Assembly: GCA_021234155.1 (NCBI GenBank)
Contig: JAJEKV010000028.1
Coordinates: 1,673,199-1,737,198 of the forward strand
Length of the DNA stretch: 64,000 nt
Source of the DNA: Isoetes taiwanensis
Taxonomy: Eukaryota > Streptophyta > Lycopodiopsida > Isoetales > Isoetaceae
Reading direction: 5' to 3'
How positions within the stretch are numbered: the first letter of the stretch is position 1; each line of letters opens with the position of its first letter. This document shows, piece after piece, positions 22,599 through 34,781 of this stretch. Made by a program: the position numbers and the translations under genes. The notes beneath the pieces were generated by a model. That model did no database searches and was not told the DNA's origin. It saw only the letters and a program-made list of their open reading frames with translations.

Positions 22599-25060
22599 TT
22601 ATTGGAACAATAGTAACTGAATTCTCACTCAACCATATCAGCCATAGCGCGGGGACGCCGCAATCTGCACGGACTTTGTCAGGTAGGATGCAGAGGACTG
22701 TGGACTTCACCCCGGGGCCAAGAAGGCCATACACTTGAACAGAATTCCACATATCACCCGAGCCACCTCTACCTCCATGGCGCCAGAGGGCAACCGGCTG
22801 ATCCTTCGCGAACCCTAGTTTTGTAAGTTCCATACCGGTGGTGGCAAAAAGTTCCTCAAGACCATCGGTGGCGTTGATGTTGTTGTAGTCTCCACATAAT
22901 GCTTTGTTATTATTGGAACAATATTAACTTAGAGTTCTCACTCAACTTTGTCATTCTGGATATGGTTACCCTTTGGTCCAAACTATTGTTTGTGGGAATG
23001 ACCTTGTCATCAAATATTTTATCATTCAATCTCACCACATTGCATCTCATTTGCGGGAGTTTGGGTGCCATTGGGAAAGCCTTGAGGCGGGGATAGATGA
23101 TTGGAAAAGCCTTGAAGGTGATTTTCCACCAGCCACGGAATCCTAATGTTGGAATGTACGGACCCGTTGGTCCCATATTGTCGTACTACCATGGATCCTA
23201 GTCATCCAAGATGACAAGATGTTGGAGGTTTCTTTGTAAGATGGAGCGCAGGGGAATGGTGGATTTGGGCCATGGATTCAACCATTTTTGCACAAACTGT
23301 GGAAGTTTCATCCCCTGTCACCTGAGCCATTGTACCGATTAAATACTGTGTTGCAGGGTTGCCAGGTTTTACATGTTATCTGCGGCAGAAGACCCTTCTC
23401 GAGACGAGGGCACGAGGAATAAACTACATGCCCCGAAGATAGCACTACGAATCTTGTGTTTGAGTCAAATGAAACCCAAGCTATTAACTCCATACCATTT
23501 GTGCAAAATTCTTACAACCCAATGTCAGTCACCCTGTTTGATTGACTTGCTTTGAAACTCTCTTTGATTTAGTGATGTTGAGGATTCAACCTCAATCTCT
23601 ATCATAATTTTCCTCAAGGTCCTCATAGTCATTCAAGTATTGAACATATTTTTCAAGTCGTCATCAAATGGGCGGGACCTCATGCCCATCCTCAAAGAAA
23701 TTTGTAACCGAAATTTTGGGTAAGAATCCCACCTAACATTGATCACTATCATCCATTGGTGTTGAATAACGTCCATTAGTTTATATTATCTACTATTTAC
23801 ATTAAATCACCTTATATAAAATAGAACCTTAGAAAAAATGTGTTGGGGTATATATAATTTGATGAATTTGATGGTTGAATGAATTTGATAATGAAATGTT
23901 TAAGGACCTTTCTAGAAAATGTTTTCTCCATGGCATATTTTATTTTAGTGTTATCACTATTGTCATTTTCTTCTTTACCTTGTATTTGTTCTTTTAATTG
24001 CAAAGTTGCCTCAATCTTAACTTTACAAAATGCCTGCAAGAAACATGAGAAGGAACACGGTTATCAGCTATATATTACATGCTTAGGATTAAATATCACA
24101 ACATCAAAGTTCGAGGCTTGAACAATTTAAACCTATAATAACATACATGTTTCACAAAACTCAACAAATAAACCTTTTCATAACTACGTACTTCTTTGTC
24201 TTCATGGCAAACAGAAGTAACAAAAAAATACTTTCCCTTAATCAGATTCTGATGTATATTTTATCCATGTAACACTTAGATGGCTAGGATGTAAAGCGTG
24301 CCAAAACAAATAGAAGTCTAAGATGCACATCTAAGAAAAAAATATGCTTGATAAGAGCTATTCACGTGAAGGCCTCCTTTCAATAAGCCCCAAATAAGAT
24401 TAGAAAGCCTTTGCTTTTCTCTGAGAAGTATAACAGGAGTTAAGAAAAAGTGTGTCCGGCAGTCTGTAATGTTAACTGTAGTTTGGATTGATTGCTTAAA
24501 AGAAAAAGTTTGCTTGCAATTGCTTGCAAAACCGCCCGAAACCGAGCTAATCAAGGAAATGGAGATCATCGCAAAATAGCTAGCATGCCTTGATGGGATT
24601 AAATAAAGCACCTAAACTTCGGTTCAGCCAGAAATTAGCTAGCATGCCTTGCACATGTTCAACCATGCTAACGTCGACACAACAAACTACGTGGAATCGC
24701 ACTGGAAAGTTTTGAAGACCCAAACCTTGCAGTGCAAAGTTAATATAAGGATGTACACTCCGCTTTCCTGATGGGACCATGCCACCGAGGCACAATTTTC
24801 ACCGGCGAAGAAAGATGGAGTCTTGCAAGTACACCCGGGTGTAACTCTCTATGTGAACGGTGCTTTTGTCATCCGGTGCCCCTAACCGCTTTTTCTATCC
24901 AAATAGAGTTTGGGCGCTTGATAGCACACGCTCATATCCGAAGAGACATGCAGTGCTCACTCCATTATCAATCCTTGCACGATAACCCCAACACCATCCC
25001 GGGCTGGAAGATGCCGCGGACGTCGGGTTATCTATGGCTAGACAAATCGGCGGATGGATT
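22599..25060. other. No clear gene; includes a short LINE-A-like scrap
   Basis: At about 22690-22760 the minus strand reads VQVYGLLG and GVKSTVLCILP, close to VQKAFLV and GVKSTVPYQILLQE in the LINE-A C-terminal region (53390-53460), so a small LINE-A-related piece is present. The phrase TTATTGGAACAATA followed by TTCTCACTCAAC occurs at 22600 and 22911, a local repeat. The rest, 23200-24780, is AT-rich without recognisable exons. Confidence 0.4.
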
Positions 25061-25072
25061 GAGATACACTCG

Positions 25073-25551
25073 ATATGAGAATGCGATATTCCGATTGCCG
25101 ATGCCCTCATGCTGTGTGCAAACATCTCATAGCGGGAGACTATTTCCTTACCAGCAGCCACCCCGCATTGTACAATGAGCTATATCCCTACCGACAATTC
25201 ATTCCGCCCATGCCTCCGCGGACCGCCCGCACTGCGTGAACGGCGCCGATGCCCTCGATGCCGCTGCTACAACAATGGGATGCGTTGCTCATGGCCGAAC
25301 ACCAGACTGTGCAAGCCACTATGCAGAATGCTCATGCTCTTGACCCAGGAGATGTGCGTGAAATGATATCCAAGGTTCGCAGGCAGATCCGATTCTATAG
25401 AGACGCAGCCGGCCCCCCGGTTCACGCCTTCTTTCATGGCGGAAATGGCTGCATTAAAGAACATGCCCGCAAGGGAGTCCACGAGATGGCGTGCAAGGCC
25501 GATCAGAAGCGAGGGGACCAACCACCACGCGACCTCAAGCCGACGCAGTGA
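25073..25551 (+). pseudogene. TE-U plus-strand protein gene, 3' part
   Basis: I do not recognise the family. The frame from about 25073 reads MRYSDCRCPHAVCKH, a Cys/His cluster that may bind zinc, then DYFLTSSHPALYNELYP, a proline-rich linker, one in-frame TGA near 25238, then a helical region with QQWDALLMAEHQTVQATMQ and DPGDVREMISKVRRQIRFY, ending at a stop at 25551. It converges on the Ulp1-like gene with about 200 bases between the two 3' ends. Composition and length support a real transposon protein with a single nonsense change; upstream exons were not resolved. Confidence 0.5.
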
Positions 25552-25759
25552 GAGGCCACACGGAAAACTGATAATAAGGTTGTAATAAGCTCATAGCTAG
25601 GTTAATAAGGTTGTAATAACGTTTATATTGATGCACACATGATTACACACATGATTACAGTACTGTACAAGTGACACTATGTAGTTTTGGAAATGACAAT
25701 TGCAATTATGGAAACCATTTAAGCAGAAAATCTTCTGGTTACGTAGATCCCAAACAACA

Positions 25760-27265
25760 CTAACAGTGACCGCCGAGTCTCTGTTGGTACCAGTACACCC
25801 TACAATAAAGCAGCCCGACTTGCCACACGTCTCGCACGAGCTGGCGCATGATGAATCCAATATGCATGCCACAGGTATTGTTGTCGATCTGCAGCGGGCA
25901 CAATGCCGGTCGCACATATGCTGCCGCACCCCATCGGACGTAACCCGCTGGTGCCCCCAATCGCTCGAAGACCCAAGCGGTCGCTGTACAAAGAGAGTGC
26001 AGGTGAGATCATGAGTATGGAACACAAGGGCGAAGACAAGGGGACTAGAAACACTCACGAGCGAAGCGCGGGTAGGTTGATGCGTACTCCTGAGACCCCC
26101 GGGCGTGTAGGCAGGTTGTCGAAGTACCACCAGCCCACGTGATCGTCATCTCCGAGGCCTAGGCGGGTGCGCAGGTCCGCGTCTCGTATGAGGGCAACAA
26201 GCATCCAATGACCACTGCACGCCAAAGATGTATGACTTTCACCTGAATTGAAACTGAAGCAAAGAATAGAAAAACGGCAAAAAATTGCGTGCCTTACCTT
26301 GTGAGATGGGCGGAGGATCGGATCCGGAAAGTGCACCCGGTCGAGGGATGCTCAGGTGGGGAAGAAGGTGGGAGACGCACTCCTCGGGAGGGACGTTTCC
26401 TGACTCCGACTGAACATAGTCGTGATAGAGACGGGGTCTATCATCAACAACTCACGGACGCTCGCTTCTCAAGCATCTAGCCAAAGGCGCTACATACATG
26501 GGCGTCCAGTGGTTAGTTTTGGGACGACGATACACAAAATTAAACCAAAGACGATCCATACAAACTAAACCCGACACGCACTCATACGGCCTTTCGAATG
26601 TGTCCCTCCTCCCACCGCCCACGGTGTGCACGCCTCGATGAGGTCGGTGTGAGTTGTCTGCCCGCATGCCGCCCCTAAGGCCCTCACCGCAATATCAAGT
26701 GGCCACACTATCCGACGCCACCATGACCATAGCAAGGTGTTCGGTGTCTGGCGGCCATAAAAGTGGGTGAACACCCTAACCTCCTCCCGAAATCAAAACG
26801 TAACCTTAGCAGGGATCGCAAAATGCTTGAGGGAACTCTGTAGAGCGTCTGCTCAAATTTGAGACCATCCTCGAATGGGTACACACACCAAGTAGCTCCG
26901 GATGGTGTGCTGTCCGACTCTCCTGTGGGTACATGAAGAAACCGCTTTCCGGTCTCTCATCCATGCCTCTGCTCCTCGACATTGCGATCGGTGCGGAAAT
27001 GGTGAGGTCAAGGTGTGTGCCATGCCCGTTGCCTCGCCATTGCCGGCCCTCACTATGTCATCAAAGACCGGGCGGCCCCTCGTGGTCAGCCACACACCCC
27101 TTAAGCGCCTATGGAAGGAGGGGTGGCCATATACGGATCGGCCCCACCAAATGGACGTGTCCCATGAGTGGAGGCTGATTCCCGACCGCCCCCCCTCTCG
27201 AGTGGAACTTCGTCCTGTCGCCACCAAAATCACTCACCTCCATGGCGAAGGAGGGATCCGGTTCT
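25760..27265 (-). pseudogene. Ulp1-like (C48) cysteine protease gene of TE-U
   Basis: Ulp1/SENP proteases cleave SUMO-like proteins; Ulp1-like genes also ride in several plant transposon families. On the minus strand SGHWMLVALIRD carries the catalytic His (26208-26210), WWYFDNLP the Asp (26118-26120), and LQIDNNTCGMHIG the oxyanion Gln (25889-25891) and nucleophile Cys (25871-25873), in the order and spacing of the C48 fold. Two introns are visible: 26243-26297 (short, GT-AG, keeps frame) and 25984-26058 (GTGAGT to TTTGTACAG; the frame does not match perfectly). An upstream exon reads YHDYVQSESGNVPPEECV at about 26400-26440. Further 5' pieces lie beyond the MITE at 27767-27922 and at 57055-57306. 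The triad is complete, but frame problems suggest decay or an imperfect model. Confidence 0.65.
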
Positions 27266-27764
27266 GGGAAAAAAATAAGGAACTTTTATATCCAAAGTGG
27301 TGAAATAGACTTGGCTAAAGTATATGCCAAAAAGTTGAGGCTTAAAGCTTCTATCGTTAAAGCTAAACTTTTCAAATTTTGTGACTTGTACTTTCTTACA
27401 TTTGGATAAAATTTTATTAGAAAATAAAAAAATCTTCTATCGTTTGACTATTTTGCACTAATTCAATATCCAAATATTAACTAAGCATAGTAGAAACAAA
27501 GGTTATAGACTAATTTAGCTAAAAAGTACATAAAACTTTGACGTAAAAAGCTTTTAAGTTTTGGCTAAACTTTCCAATTTTTGGCACTTATACTTTCTTG
27601 CGATTAGCTAAAGTCAGATGAAATGGAAGTGGGACGTGAAATAGACTTGGCTAATATTTTCTTTTTTTTGGCCCAAAAAGGGACATAGTTTAGCCGATTT
27701 TTTTTTCCAAACAAGGCCAAAATTTTGCCATTTGGCTAAGTTTAGCCACTAATTTTTTCCCTGA
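27266..27764. mobile_element. MITE-like AT-rich insertion in the Ulp1-side gene
   Basis: The left end GGGAAAAAAATAAGG and the reverse complement of the right end GGGAAAAAATTAGTGG form a short inverted repeat. The interior is AT-rich and repeats GTGAAATAGACTTGGCTAA at about 27301 and 27638, plus many TTTAGC words. Coding text lies on both sides in the minus frame (IHTPTES on the right, EPDPSFAME before a GTGAGT donor on the left), as expected for an insertion into an exon. No convincing target duplication was found. Confidence 0.45.
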
Positions 27765-27766
27765 TT

Positions 27767-27924
27767 CAGTTGGAGTGTGGATGCTACCAGCCACAGAAAC
27801 TGGTGGCGAAGATGATCCCGCATCATAAACTGGGTGAGACTCCCGTATCCTGCGGAGCTCAGCTAGCAGCTCCTCCTCTGTGGGCAAATGGCCACCCATC
27901 CTCTGTGCAATGGCCCAGTCATTG
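27767..27924 (-). pseudogene. 5' coding piece of the TE-U Ulp1-side gene, cut by the inversion
   Basis: The minus-strand frame reads NDWAIAQRMGG, then PTEEELLAELRRIRESHPV, then SSSPPVSVAGSIHTPTES. It is open from the breakpoint to the MITE. Upstream of the breakpoint this strand is Copia sequence, so the protein's earlier residues are missing here. They are found in matching frame on the plus strand ending at 57306. I do not recognise the domain; the helical, acidic-basic composition suits a linker or a protein-interaction segment. Confidence 0.55.
27922..27924. other. Left inversion breakpoint
   Basis: TE-U sequence on the left meets Copia sequence on the right without any LTR or LINE end. 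The three bases TTG (CAA on the minus strand) are also present at the right breakpoint (57304-57306), so they are either microhomology or a 3-base duplication from staggered breaks. Confidence 0.7.
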
Positions 27925-30900
27925 AGAAAGAACAAAGAAACATGTTTCTACTGTCATGAGCCTGGCCACTATAAAAATGCATGCCCTAAATTAAACAAAG
28001 AATTCCATTGCTTCAATTGTGGGGGAAAGGGGCACTCAGCTGCAAAGTGCCAACCTCCAAAAGATTATGGAAAGGGAAGAGGTGGTATAAACAGAAGGGG
28101 AGGCAGAAATCCTAACTCAAATCGAGGAGGAAAAAGGGCTGCTGGAACTTTTGTGGCAACAGAGATAGAAAAGAAGGAAAAGGGTGAAACTGAAGATGAA
28201 GAAGAGGTAAATTGTGCTTTATCTATCTCTTGTAGAAAAGAAGCTAATGCTAAATCTGATGTGCTTGTAGTTGATAGTGGAGCTGAGAGATCAGTAGTTC
28301 AAAACTCTGATCTACTCAAGAATCTTGAAGGATCTTATGCCAAGAATATCCAAGTGGGAAATGGAGAACTCCAAAGCATAGAAGGAAGAGGACTGCTGCA
28401 GTTGATAGATCTTCAAAGAAAAATAGTAGATATTGAAAATGTCTTGTGTGTGCCAACACTTATCAAGAATCTTATTTCTGTTAGCCAGCTTGTTGATTTG
28501 GGCTACAGGGTCACTTTTGACACCAAAGCATGTACCGTTTTCTTTGGAAATGAATTAAAGTTTTATGCCAAACGTGTTGGAAATTTGTTTCAAATGAATA
28601 GTATTCAAAATGACAGTGAGAAAGTAATGCATATTTCAGAAATAACAACTTGGCATAATAGGCTGGCTCATACTCATTGCAATAACATTAAGTTTTTAAG
28701 CAAAAAAGGATGGCTGGACTGTGAGCAAGGAGGAAATAAAAACTTCTTTTGTGAAGGGTGTTTGCTAGGGAAAATAAATAGACTACCTTTCCCAAAATCT
28801 AGCAAAAGATCAAATGGAATACTTGAGCTTGTACACACTGATATTTGTGGCCCTCTGAATGTGAGAGGAAGAACAAACAAGAGATATTTTGTCTCTTTCA
28901 TAGATGATTATAGCAGAAAGTGCAAAACATATTGCCTTGAGAAGAAATCACAAGCATTCATTGCATTCAAACAATATGTAAAGGAGAAAGAGAAACTGGG
29001 AAGAAACTTAAATGTGTGAGATCAGATAGAGGAGGGGAATTCCTCTCTACAAAATTCAAGCTTTTTTGTATAGCAAATGGGATCAAAAGGCAATTAACAT
29101 GCAGGTATAGCCCTCAGCAAAATGGAGTGGCAGAACGGAAAAATAGGACAGTTCTTGATGCCATAAGGTCCATGATCAAACACTCTGGGTTGCCAAACTA
29201 TCTTTGGGAAGAGGCTCTAAAAACTGCCATCACTATACAAAACAAGTTGCCATCTGCCAGTCTAAAAGGAAATGTACCAGACTTGATGTGGTCAGGTTCA
29301 AAAGGTGAAATAGACTTCAGCATGTTCAAATCCTATGGTTGCCTAGCAGTAGCACATGTTCCTTGTGAACTAAGAAAGAAATTGGATGACAAAGACCAAA
29401 TTGGTTTTCTGGTTGGATATGATAATGAATCAAAAGGGTACAGGCTGTTTATCCCAAGGGATAAGTCCATAATAATAAGTAGGGATGTAATCTTCTATAA
29501 AGAAATTATGTACAAGGATAGACATAATATCAAGTCAGGAGAAATTAAGATTGAAAAAGGGGTGACATCAGAGGAAGGTAAAGCAGATTCAGAAATTCAA
29601 ACAAAGGAGACTGTGCAATATGATTCAGAGTCAGAAAGTGAAGTTGAAGAAGAAAATGATGATGGATTAGACATGAGAGAGCAAGAGAATAAAGAACTAG
29701 TTGAAGATACAATTGTGAAAAGGAGAAAAACACAGGTAGAAAGGCTTTTGTAGGATGCACAAATAAACAACAATGAATATGGAAGGTCAGCAACAGGAAA
29801 AAGCAAGAGACTGGAAAAATTAGATTTACTAGACACTGAGCATGAATATGATCAGATAAGTCATTTGAAGAAGCACTAGACTGTGGAGATAAGGAGAGAT
29901 GGATAAAAGCAATGGAGGAGGAATTAGAATCTTTCAAAACAACAGAAACATATGATCTTGTTACAAAGCCAACTGACAGATTGGGAGCAAATGGATCTTT
30001 AAGATAAAAAATAATGCTGATGGGAGTCAAAAATTTAAGGCCAGACTTGTGGCTCAAGGGTACACTCAAAAAAAGGGGAAAGATTATGACGAGACATACT
30101 GACCAATTGTAAAACTTACAAGCATTAGAGTGCTATTAGCAATGGGAACAGCCTTGAACCTAGAATTACATCATATGGATGTCAAAACAGCCTTCTTGAA
30201 TGCTAAATTAGATGAAGATGTTTATATGAGGCAACCACCAGGGTATGAAGTTGGAGAAAACAAGGTGTGGAAGTTGAACAAAGCAGTGTATGGATTGAAA
30301 CAAGCTCCAAGCGAGTGGTACCTGTGCATTGGATAATTTTCTTAGAGATCAAGGTTTTGAAAAACTCAAAAATGATGGAAATCCTATAGATATTCAGTTG
30401 GAGAAGATTTTTGCATTATTGCTCTTTATGTAGATGATTGCATAATGGCAGCAAATTGTGGAAAAATACTAGCTCAATGCAAACAAACTCTCAAAAACAG
30501 GTTTCATATGACAGACCTTGGTGAACTACATCAATTCTTGGGAATAGAGGTAACAAGAGACAGGGAGAAAAACATGTTACATCTCAGGCAAAGCAAGCAT
30601 ATTGATAACATGCTGAAAAGATTTAATATGGCAGAAGCAAACCCAGTTAAAACACCAATTGTTGCAGGGCATAAATTAACTGCAGATGTTGCTATGAGCA
30701 AAGAGGAGATCACTGAAATGGAACAGATTCCATATAGGGCATTAGTTGGTTGTTTATTGTATTTGTCTAACAATACTCGACCTGATATAACCTATGCAGT
30801 AAATATCCGTAGCAGAAGATGTCATAACCCAAGTAAAGTTCATTGGCTGGCAGGCAAGAGGATATTAAGATACTTGAAAGGAAGCAAAGATAATGGAATA

Positions 30901-31440
30901 ACCTATGACTCACAGAATTTGAAACTTGAAACATATAGTGATGCTGACTGGGCAGGAGATATGAGCATGAGAAGATCAACCTCAGGGTATGTTGTTTTTT
31001 TAGCTGGAGGACCAATCACTTGGAGAAGCAAGAAGCAGAGTGCAGTGGCCATGTCTTTTGCAGAAGCAGAGTATGCTGCATCTTCCTTGGTGGCAAAAGA
31101 AATAGTTTGGTTAAGGAGATTGTTGGATGAACTAGGATGCATGCAGAATGATCCTACAAACATATTCACTGATAGCCAGAGTTGCATGGCAATAGTCAAA
31201 AATTCAGTTGACCATGAAAGGACTAAGCACATTGAGCTTAGTATGCATTTCATAAGGGATCTGGCAGCAAAGAAAATTATACAAATGGTGTATGTCAGTA
31301 CAAACAATCAGGTGGCTGGTGTGTTCACTAAAGCACTCAAAGAAGCAAAGTTTTCACAGTTTAAGAACAGTTTAAATGTTCAACAAAAGTTACAAACAGG
31401 AACTTCAAGCAGGTTGCAAATATATGTGATGAAGGAGGAA
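27925..31440 (+). pseudogene. Copia retrotransposon, 3' half (zinc knuckles to RNase H)
   Basis: Domains run in Copia order. Two CCHC knuckles start at about 27940 (CFYCHEPGHYKNAC) and 28009 (CFNCGGKGHSAAKC). The protease motif VVDSGAERSV follows near 28268, then the GAG-pre-integrase HNRLAHTH with C..C, integrase with DICGP, SDRGGEF and YSPQQNGVAER, reverse transcriptase with KTAFLNAKL and YVDD (30427-30438), and RNase H with YSDADWAGD and a C-terminal AEAEY. A frameshift lies near 29016, a stop at 29751-29753, a decayed linker to about 29990, and further breaks at 30100 and 30337-30420, so it is inactive. The polypurine tract GAAGGAGGAA (31431-31440) abuts the LTR. It lacks capsid, primer site and 5' LTR, which are found at 57305-58651 in opposite orientation. 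Confidence 0.92.
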
Positions 31441-32003
31441 TGTTAGAAAATGAGAATCATCACATATGTGCAGTGTGAAGACTAGATGCAAAACAAAATA
31501 GTTATCATGATCAGTTGATTCAAATTGACAGTATAGGAACAGAACAAAGGAGTTAGGGTTGGCTCAAGTTCAATGGTTTAAGGTTTTCTCAAGGTAAGCC
31601 AAAGTTGATTTATTTATCTATATTAAGTTCAATGGTAGAAGGGGTCGTGGAATCTAAACTATGCATGTGGGATATATAACCGAAAAGCAAAATTAGAAGG
31701 AGCAAATATCACGGCTTGCCGAGCTCAAAGACTAAGGCCTACACCGACGGATCCACAGTATAAATGATGGCATTGGACATCATTGTACACAGGCTCCAGG
31801 ATCGAGGTTTAGATTGGCCGGAAAGGGCAGAGTTCTCTTGTATTCATTTTCTTTGTTTAACAATGATTTGCTCGAGCATTGTGTCAATGTGTTATTTTCT
31901 TGCTTAGTCAATAACCATTATTGGGAAATAATATCTTGATCATTTTATCTTGATCTTAAAAGGAGAATTCGTTGTTGTTGCTTAACTGCTAAATATTTCA
32001 ACA
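31441..32003 (+). repeat. Copia 3' LTR
   Basis: The repeat starts TGTTAGAAAATG and ends TTTCAACA, giving the TG..CA ends of an LTR. It is about 563 bases long and nearly identical, in inverted orientation, to 58073-58651, with about ten substitutions and one 16-base difference by eye. The sequence TATAAATGATGG near 31760 could include the promoter TATA box. It is followed by CCCTT, the target duplication. Confidence 0.92.
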
Positions 32004-32008
32004 CCCTT
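32004..32008 (+). repeat. Copia target-site duplication, 3' copy
   Basis: CCCTT directly follows the 3' LTR. The reverse complement of 58652-58656, next to the other LTR, is the same CCCTT. Five bases is the usual Copia duplication length, so the two LTRs flank one insertion event. Confidence 0.85.
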
Positions 32009-33720
32009 CTCTTGCATTAAACTGATCCACTATTGGGTAGACCAGTCTCAACCTGTGGGAAGCCATACTCTTAAACATCTTCTGCCTGATTCTGCTTTTT
32101 TCTAGGTCACACCAAATTCTGGTTCTTCGCTGCTCATGAGAAGATTGATACAAGCCTGGAATCAAGCTCTTCTTTGTTTTAAGCCTCCTGAGTTGGATGC
32201 TAGATGTAAGGAGATCTATTTCTTTTGGCACCCATCTTTTGGCTTTAATCAGAATCAGAATGACTGCCTGACCCTCACTCACCCTCAGAAATATATGCAA
32301 TGGTTCAATGCTGGTCTTCAAAAGATAAAAGACCTTACTGATAAAGAAGGTTGGATGTCTTGGGAGGTAGTGAAGTCCAAGACTAAGGGCTCAGATCTGG
32401 ATAGGAAAATCTACTTGAGAGTAACAGGCAGGGTGAAGACGTTTGGGAACCTAGCAAATAATTCAAACAAGTGGACTCTAAAGAAGAAATAAAACTATGT
32501 GGTCAAGGACATTTATAATGCACTTCTGGACAACCCTAATTCTAAGGCAAGCAGACATTGGGGTTGTGAGGAGGGAACCCTGGCCAAAACATGCTACTTA
32601 AGGTGGAAAAGTTATGAAGCTAGTAAAATTAAAATATTTAGATGGCTGGTCTTACATCAGAGTTTACATACAAATGCTATCCGACATAAATACAACAATT
32701 CAGTTGATGGTGCATGCCCCTTAGGATGTGGTCAGATGGAAAGCTCCAATCATGTATTCTTGTGCCCTTGGTTAGAGGATTTTTGGGTCTGGACATCACA
32801 ACTGAAGCAGGGATGCCCGAGAAATCTGCTGGAATTTCTAAACATCAACCACTAGGAATCTGTGTCTATGGGTCATATGGAAACACAGAAATGAGGTGGT
32901 TATGAAAGGCAGAAAACCAAACATTATTTCTCTTAAAAATGCACTCCTAGATATCTTGGCAATTACTGCCATAGCCCATAGGCTTCTCAAAGGAAAGATA
33001 CATGATAAAGCTTGGGATAGGATTGGGAAGTTTAATGGTTTTATTCAATTTTTTACCACTGTCCTAACTGATTTTGATGGTATTCTTCACAGCTCATCAG
33101 AAGACACTAGTCAAGCTGGGAATACCAATGAGGCTATTTGAAGATTATGATAGTGATGACCCTAGGATCTCAAGATCAGAGTTGATTGACACACTGATCA
33201 GTCTGAAACAGGAAATGATCCATGCTATAGCAATACAAAACTTGCTGAACCAACCAAATGTGTGGAGATTCAATAGACTGAAGCAGATTTTTCGTAATCT
33301 CTTTCACAAATGGCAGCAGAAAAGAGAAGCTCATGTCATAGTGCTGATGGACTACACTCATTCCAGTGCACAAAAGCTCGACAAACTGCTCAGGATCTTC
33401 AGGAACTCAAAGGTAGATGATCTTACTCTTCAGATCTGGTAGATGTCTCTTGAATTGTTAATATCTGCTTTCAGTAAGCCTTACCAAACAGTATGGTGTC
33501 GAATTCTCTTAATGGCCCTGCAATTTTGGCTTAAGACTGATCATTATAAGATCAGCAGACTTGTTTTCTTTATTATACTAGTACTCTAGGTACAGGTGAC
33601 AGCTTGATCTAGGGAGATGCCCATGGATCGAGGCAGTCTACCTTTTTTTTCTGATGTATCTTTATTAAATGAAATATAAAAACAACCTTGCCCTCAAAAA
33701 AAAAAAAAAGGAAAAAAAAA
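32009..33720 (+). mobile_element. LINE-B, 3' half (post-RT zinc region and poly(A))
   Basis: After the target duplication the frame resumes LINE protein text: LIHYWVDQSQPVGS with a stop nearby, then MRRLIQAWNQALL, and at 32499-32855 a zf-RVT-like region with SKIKIFRWLVLHQSLHTNA and CPLGCGQMESSNHVFLCPW (Cys/His knuckle). Further frames to 33442 complete the C-terminus. An AATAAA-like tail region and an A-run at 33696-33708 (continuing to about 33720) mark the 3' end. The 5' half is at 58657-60060 on the minus strand. It is a classic L1-type plant LINE end, with several frameshifts. Confidence 0.85.
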
Positions 33721-33970
33721 AGAGGGGGGAAGGGAACTACAGGGTTTCAAAATTGCATAGGAAGACCTATTGTGAAGCACAGAAGCTGCTCCTAATCAGG
33801 TCTCAAGCATAGATATACTCGAGATAAGGTTCGGTTCTGATCTGCCAAATTCTTTTAGAAGAACAGAGGCTAGTGATAAGCTCACAGGGTAAAGTATGGA
33901 TCCGGAATTTTAAATTTCCCTAAAACTAACTTTTTGTTCTTGGCATTCGTGCAGTATAGGCAATCGATCT
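33721..33970. other. No gene seen
   Basis: Short spacer after the LINE-B tail, beginning with a purine-rich run. Nothing recognisable. Confidence 0.4.
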
Positions 33971-33973
33971 GAA

Positions 33974-34781
33974 GGTCGGTCTAAAGTAAGAACAGTAGTC
34001 CTTCACAATGTCAAGGATGCCAATGGCGAATGGCTTGACTTTGTTGTTTCTGTTGGCTGCTGGGTTACCCTCCGTCCTAGATCCACAGGTACTCATGCAG
34101 TGAAAAGAGCCAGAGTAAAGGATGTGAATGCCCACTGGAAAGCATGTGCAAAAGGAATTGTGTTTGGTTTAGGAGGCACACACTGACAAAGTTTCTGCCT
34201 GCAGCATTACTAGTGTGCGTGAAGTGTATCATCACAAGCTTGGTCAATTAATTTTTTAGAATTCTGCATCCACTTTGAGAGCCCGAGGTATTTTCTTTCA
34301 CAAGTATCAGGTAGTGGTAAGCTGGCCAAGATTGGAGAGCTAGATTTGAAGCAAATTGGTGCTGATTTTTATGACAGGAGTTTTGTAACAGTATATCAAG
34401 AATGTATTGGAGCTGAATTCTTTAGAACACTGACAGAAATAGGTCGGGTAGGATGTGCATTCAAAGTATTTCTACCAATTGCTGCCTCTGCTTTCTTTTT
34501 CAAGCATGAGAAGATTAGTGTGGCACCAGTAACACACACGGTCGACAAACTCTCATCTGAAGCATTAGACTTGCTGCTCCCAATTAACAGGAAAAGTAGG
34601 CAGCATGAAAGTGGGGAGCAACTGAATGAAACCTCGGTTGCATGCGACACACTAGTGTTCAGGTATGTTGCTTGATTCACTTTAGTTTCCGGTTAAGTCT
34701 GAAATCTTTGGCACATGCTACTGCAGGTACAGAATCACCAAACAGATATTGTATGCAAATTACTTTGTGGAGAGAAGATGA
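33974..34781 (+). pseudogene. Unrecognised gene piece with one supported intron
   Basis: I do not recognise the product. A first frame (33974-34186) reads RTVVLHNVKDANGEWLDFVV and ends at a stop. A second (about 34313-34662) reads KLAKIGELDLKQIGADFYD, then FKVFLPIAASAFFFKHEKI and CDTLVF. It is followed by a 64-base GT-AG intron (34663-34726) and a short last exon, YRITKQILYANYFVERR, with a stop at 34781. Phase agrees across the intron. Coding composition is good in both pieces, but the link between them contains stops, so the gene is partial or broken, or has an unresolved exon. Confidence 0.45.

Larger units (their letters stand above)
20761..27924. mobile_element. TE-U, left part of a split DNA transposon with a Ulp1-like gene
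   Basis: This segment and 55252-57306 appear to be the two parts of one roughly 9.2 kb transposon separated by an inversion. It begins with a GC-rich terminus (20761 to about 21290) related to 55297-55800 and holds a plus-strand ORF (21960-22598), a plus-strand gene (about 25070-25551) and a minus-strand Ulp1-like gene (27922 to about 25760). The rightmost 3 bases are at the inversion breakpoint. The GC content of its genes is clearly higher than that of the surroundings. No transposase signature was recognised, so the superfamily is open. Confidence 0.6.

Noticed and set aside
27880-27924. ATG at 27880 as the start of the Copia polyprotein
   Set aside because: These bases are TE-U sequence left of the inversion breakpoint and are in frame with Copia only by chance; Copia homology begins at about 27925.
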